Both the position numbers and the translations under genes were made by a program. Positions 6,274 through 8,111 of a DNA stretch of 8,111 bases are shown piece by piece; position 1 is the first letter of the stretch; each line of letters starts with the position of its first letter. Below the pieces are notes generated by a model. That model worked only from the letters and a program-made list of their open reading frames with translations. It was not told where the DNA came from and searched no databases. Where the stretch lies: the NCBI GenBank assembly GCA_002784245.1, contig PFKL01000115.1, forward strand, positions 1 through 8,111, read 5' to 3'. The DNA comes from Comamonadaceae bacterium CG_4_10_14_3_um_filter_60_75 (GTDB lineage: Bacteria > Pseudomonadota > Gammaproteobacteria > Burkholderiales > Burkholderiaceae_C).

Positions 6274-6327
6274 TTGTGCAGCGCGATACAAACGGAAATC
6301 AGTTTAGACCCATAGCAGCGCAACCCG

Positions 6328-6333
6328 CATAAT
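6328..6333 (+). promoter_or_regulatory. Possible dacB -10 element giving a leaderless transcript
   Basis: CATAAT, preceded by CCG, matches five of six bases of the -10 consensus and ends six bases before the dacB ATG at 6340. Transcription would then begin at or within a base or two of the start codon. No Shine-Dalgarno is visible before the ATG, consistent with a leaderless mRNA. The -35 region is poor. Confidence 0.35.
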
Positions 6334-6339
6334 TTGGCC

Positions 6340-7800
6340 ATGAGCCGCCTCTTCAAACGGATATTGACACGCTATGCTGCGCTTGTCGCTGCTGCAAGCG
6401 CATTCGCCCAGCCCATTCCTGTCGATGTCGCAGCGGCATTTCAACGTGCCCGCGTGCCGCTGGATTCGGTCAGTTTGTTGATCACACGCGCGGACACAAC
6501 AGCGCCCGCGTTGCTGAGCCACCGCGCCCAGACACCGATGAACCCGGCCTCCGCCATGAAACTGGTGACCACATTTGCTGCGCTTGAGTTACTTGGCCCA
6601 AACTACACCTGGCGCACGCCGGTATGGCTGGACGGCAAAGTAAACAACGGTGTTCTCAGCGGCAACCTGGTCATTCAAGGCCAGGGCGACCCGAAGCTGG
6701 TCGTCGAGCGTGTATGGCTGCTGCTGCGCCGGGTGCAAGCGCTGGGCGTGCGCCAGATTGACGGCGATCTCATCCTTGACCGCAGCGCCTTTGCGCCGCT
6801 GCCGCTTGATGCTGCCGAGTTTGACGGCGAACCGCTGCGCCCTTATAACGCCACGCCCGACGCACTGCTCATCAACTTCAAGTCGATCGTCATGACCTTC
6901 ACGCCCGACCCTGCCAACGGCGTCGCGCGCATCGAGTACGAGCCGCCGTTGGCTGGCGTGCAACGACCTGACACCGTGACCCTGGCGGCCGACCCTTTGG
7001 CAGCCTGTGGCGACTACCGGGCGGCATTGAAGGCAGATTTTTCTGCGCCGCAGCGGATTCGCTTCGACGGCCGCTACCCGCTGTCGTGCGCAGAGAAAGT
7101 CTGGCCCCTGGCCTACAGCGACCCGGCGAGCTTCAACGCACGCGCGTTGGCCGGCCTGTGGCAAAGCATGGGCGGCGTACTGACCGGCACAGTGCGCGAG
7201 GGTGCCGCACCCGCAACAGGTGCCACATTTGAGGTGCTTTCGCCCACGCTGACCGAGTTGGTGCGCGACATCAACAAATTCAGCAACAACGTGATGGCCC
7301 AGCAGGTATTTTTGACGCTGGGACGGGCGACAGCCCTTACAGATAATACTATCTCTGCTAGCAAAGAAGCAGCAACGCAGGCCGTGCGCCAGTGGTGGCA
7401 GCAACGCATCGCGGCTGACGCGCCGGGCGGCATCTCAACCAACAGCGCTTCCTGGCCGCCGCCCGACATGGACAACGGCGCCGGCCTGTCGCGTCGCGCC
7501 CGCATCACCGCGGCCAGCCTGGGGCGACTGCTGCAAGCGGCGTACGCATCGCCGCTGATGCCGGAGCTGATGTCGTCGTTGCCCATTGTCGGCGTCGACG
7601 GCACGCTCAAACGCAGCCTGGCCAGACCCTACAGCGCGCACCTGAAAACTGGCAGCCTCAAAGACGTGCTGGCGCTGGCCGGCTATGTGCATGCTGCCGA
7701 CGGCCAGCGCTACTGCCTGGTGGCGCTGGTCAACCACCCTAACGCGCGGGCCGCCAAACCGGCGTTGGATGCGCTGGTGGACTGGACGGCAGCACAATGA
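6340..7800 (+). CDS. dacB: D-alanyl-D-alanine carboxypeptidase/endopeptidase, PBP4 type (peptidase S13)
   Basis: Periplasmic low-molecular-mass class C penicillin-binding protein that trims the terminal D-Ala of peptidoglycan stem peptides and cuts cross-links. The 486-residue length fits the family (E. coli PBP4 is 477). A signal peptide occupies about residues 1-23 (RLFKR, hydrophobic YAALVAAASA, cleavage AFA|QP). All three active-site motifs are present: SAMK at 71-74 with nucleophile S71; SNN at 315-317; and KTG at 436-438. The long gap between SxxK and SxN is the class C mark, caused by inserted domains. Further family signs are GNLVIQGQGDPKL at 108-120 and DNGAGLSRRARIT at 378-390. ATG at 6340 is chosen; a TTG two codons earlier is possible. 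There is no Shine-Dalgarno, and a -10-like box sits directly upstream. Codons for residues 333-345 are unusually AT-rich. It is divergent from the HD-GYP gene. Confidence 0.95.
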   Translation: MSRLFKRILTRYAALVAAASAFAQPIPVDVAAAFQRARVPLDSVSLLITRADTTAPALLSHRAQTPMNPASAMKLVTTFAALELLGPNYTWRTPVWLDGKVNNGVLSGNLVIQGQGDPKLVVERVWLLLRRVQALGVRQIDGDLILDRSAFAPLPLDAAEFDGEPLRPYNATPDALLINFKSIVMTFTPDPANGVARIEYEPPLAGVQRPDTVTLAADPLAACGDYRAALKADFSAPQRIRFDGRYPLSCAEKVWPLAYSDPASFNARALAGLWQSMGGVLTGTVREGAAPATGATFEVLSPTLTELVRDINKFSNNVMAQQVFLTLGRATALTDNTISASKEAATQAVRQWWQQRIAADAPGGISTNSASWPPPDMDNGAGLSRRARITAASLGRLLQAAYASPLMPELMSSLPIVGVDGTLKRSLARPYSAHLKTGSLKDVLALAGYVHAADGQRYCLVALVNHPNARAAKPALDALVDWTAAQ

Positions 7801-7833
7801 CCGCCTGCCGATGCGCTCCCAGCGCGGTTCGGG

Positions 7834-7839
7834 GACAAT
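7834..7839 (+). promoter_or_regulatory. Possible -10 element upstream of the SemiSWEET gene
   Basis: GACAAT matches four of six -10 bases, 43 bases before the ATG at 7883, in the 82-base gap after dacB. It is followed by a C-rich leader with no Shine-Dalgarno. No -35 partner is convincing; read-through from dacB is an equal possibility. Confidence 0.2.
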
Positions 7840-7882
7840 CCGCACGCACGCCACTTCCAGCCCAGCCACTTCCCGCCCACCC

Positions 7883-8111
7883 ATGAACCTGACCGACCTG
7901 ATCGGCACCCTGGCCGCCGTGCTGACCACCATCAGCTTTTTGCCGCAAGCCATGCATACGTTTCGCACGAAAGACGTCCGCGGCATTTCGCTGGGCATGT
8001 ACAGCGCCTTTACGCTGGGTGTGGCAATGTGGCTGGTGTACGGATTGATGCTGGGAGCGTGGCCAGTGGTCATAGCCAACATCATCACCCTGGCGCTGGC
8101 CAGTGCCATTT
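7883..8111 (+). CDS. SemiSWEET-family sugar transporter, 3' end cut by the window
   Basis: The frame is open from ATG 7883 to the window end, giving 76 residues. SemiSWEETs are inner-membrane proteins of about 85-100 residues with three membrane helices; two copies pair to form a sugar pore, so only about 10-20 residues are missing. Helix 1 (about 5-22) ends in the characteristic PQ pair, SFLPQAMHTFRTKDVRGIS at 18-36. Helix 2 lies at about 38-56 (LGMYSAFTLGVAMWLVYGL) and helix 3 at about 60 to the end (WPVVIANIITLALASAI), with the conserved N66 expected in the pocket. The TKDVRGIS loop and the xxWLVYG motif are typical of the family. No ribosome binding site is obvious before the ATG. The substrate cannot be told from the sequence; a generic PQ-loop protein is the alternative. 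Confidence 0.87.
   Translation, partial: MNLTDLIGTLAAVLTTISFLPQAMHTFRTKDVRGISLGMYSAFTLGVAMWLVYGLMLGAWPVVIANIITLALASAI

Noticed and set aside
4915..6315. Long + strand open frame (466 codons) opposite the HD-GYP gene
   Set aside because: It is the mirror of a clearly coding minus-strand gene in GC-rich DNA; its translation is low-complexity, rich in H, Q, R and G, with no recognisable domain.
6589..7404. 271-codon minus-strand open frame inside dacB
   Set aside because: dacB on the + strand has all three PBP active-site motifs; the minus frame is a shadow.
7797..7885. Short frame starting in an ATGA overlap with the dacB stop
   Set aside because: About 29 codons, rich in Pro, Ala and Arg, with no ribosome binding site, ending at the SemiSWEET start; probably chance in C-rich leader DNA.
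7435..8109. 224-codon minus-strand open frame across the dacB end and the SemiSWEET start
   Set aside because: It spans two genuine + strand coding regions and their gap, and its translation changes character where they change.

Overview
The window looks like ordinary chromosomal DNA from a GC-rich betaproteobacterium, most likely order Burkholderiales and probably Comamonadaceae-like (Rhodoferax/Polaromonas type). This placement rests on protein sequence style, codon use and gene content. No database search was possible. No tRNA, rRNA, CRISPR array, insertion sequence or prophage gene is visible.

Layout. On the + strand at the left edge is the 3' end of surA (outer-membrane protein chaperone), whose stop codon overlaps a GTG start of rsmA (16S rRNA dimethyltransferase) in a GTGA junction. 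Next come about 200 bases with no convincing gene but a perfect 11-bp inverted repeat. The minus strand then carries, in transcription order from the right: a GAF/HD-GYP signalling protein (4624-6261), the NADP-type malic enzyme maeB (2224-4533), a probable terminator, a secreted guanyl-specific ribonuclease of the barnase/RNase Sa family (1705-2094) and its barstar-like inhibitor (1223-1672). To the right, divergent from the HD-GYP gene, dacB (PBP4-type D-Ala-D-Ala carboxypeptidase, 6340-7800) reads on the + strand. It is followed by a SemiSWEET-type sugar transporter cut off by the window end (7883 onward).

How the genes work together. surA-rsmA is a housekeeping pair probably expressed together. 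The RNase and barstar genes form a toxin/immunity-like pair: an exported RNase whose catalytic residues are all conserved, next to a leaderless inhibitor that would protect the producing cell's cytoplasm. The RNase leader resembles a twin-arginine signal. If export is by Tat, the enzyme would fold in the cytoplasm and the inhibitor would be essential. maeB, the HD-GYP gene and dacB are unrelated in function: carbon metabolism, c-di-GMP signalling and cell-wall maturation.

Most worth a second look are the RNase/barstar module and its possible Tat leader, the roughly 110-residue insertion inside the HD-GYP domain, the apparently leaderless dacB promoter, and the coding-like remnant plus hairpin between rsmA and barstar. 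I found nothing that I can defend as a wholly new system.
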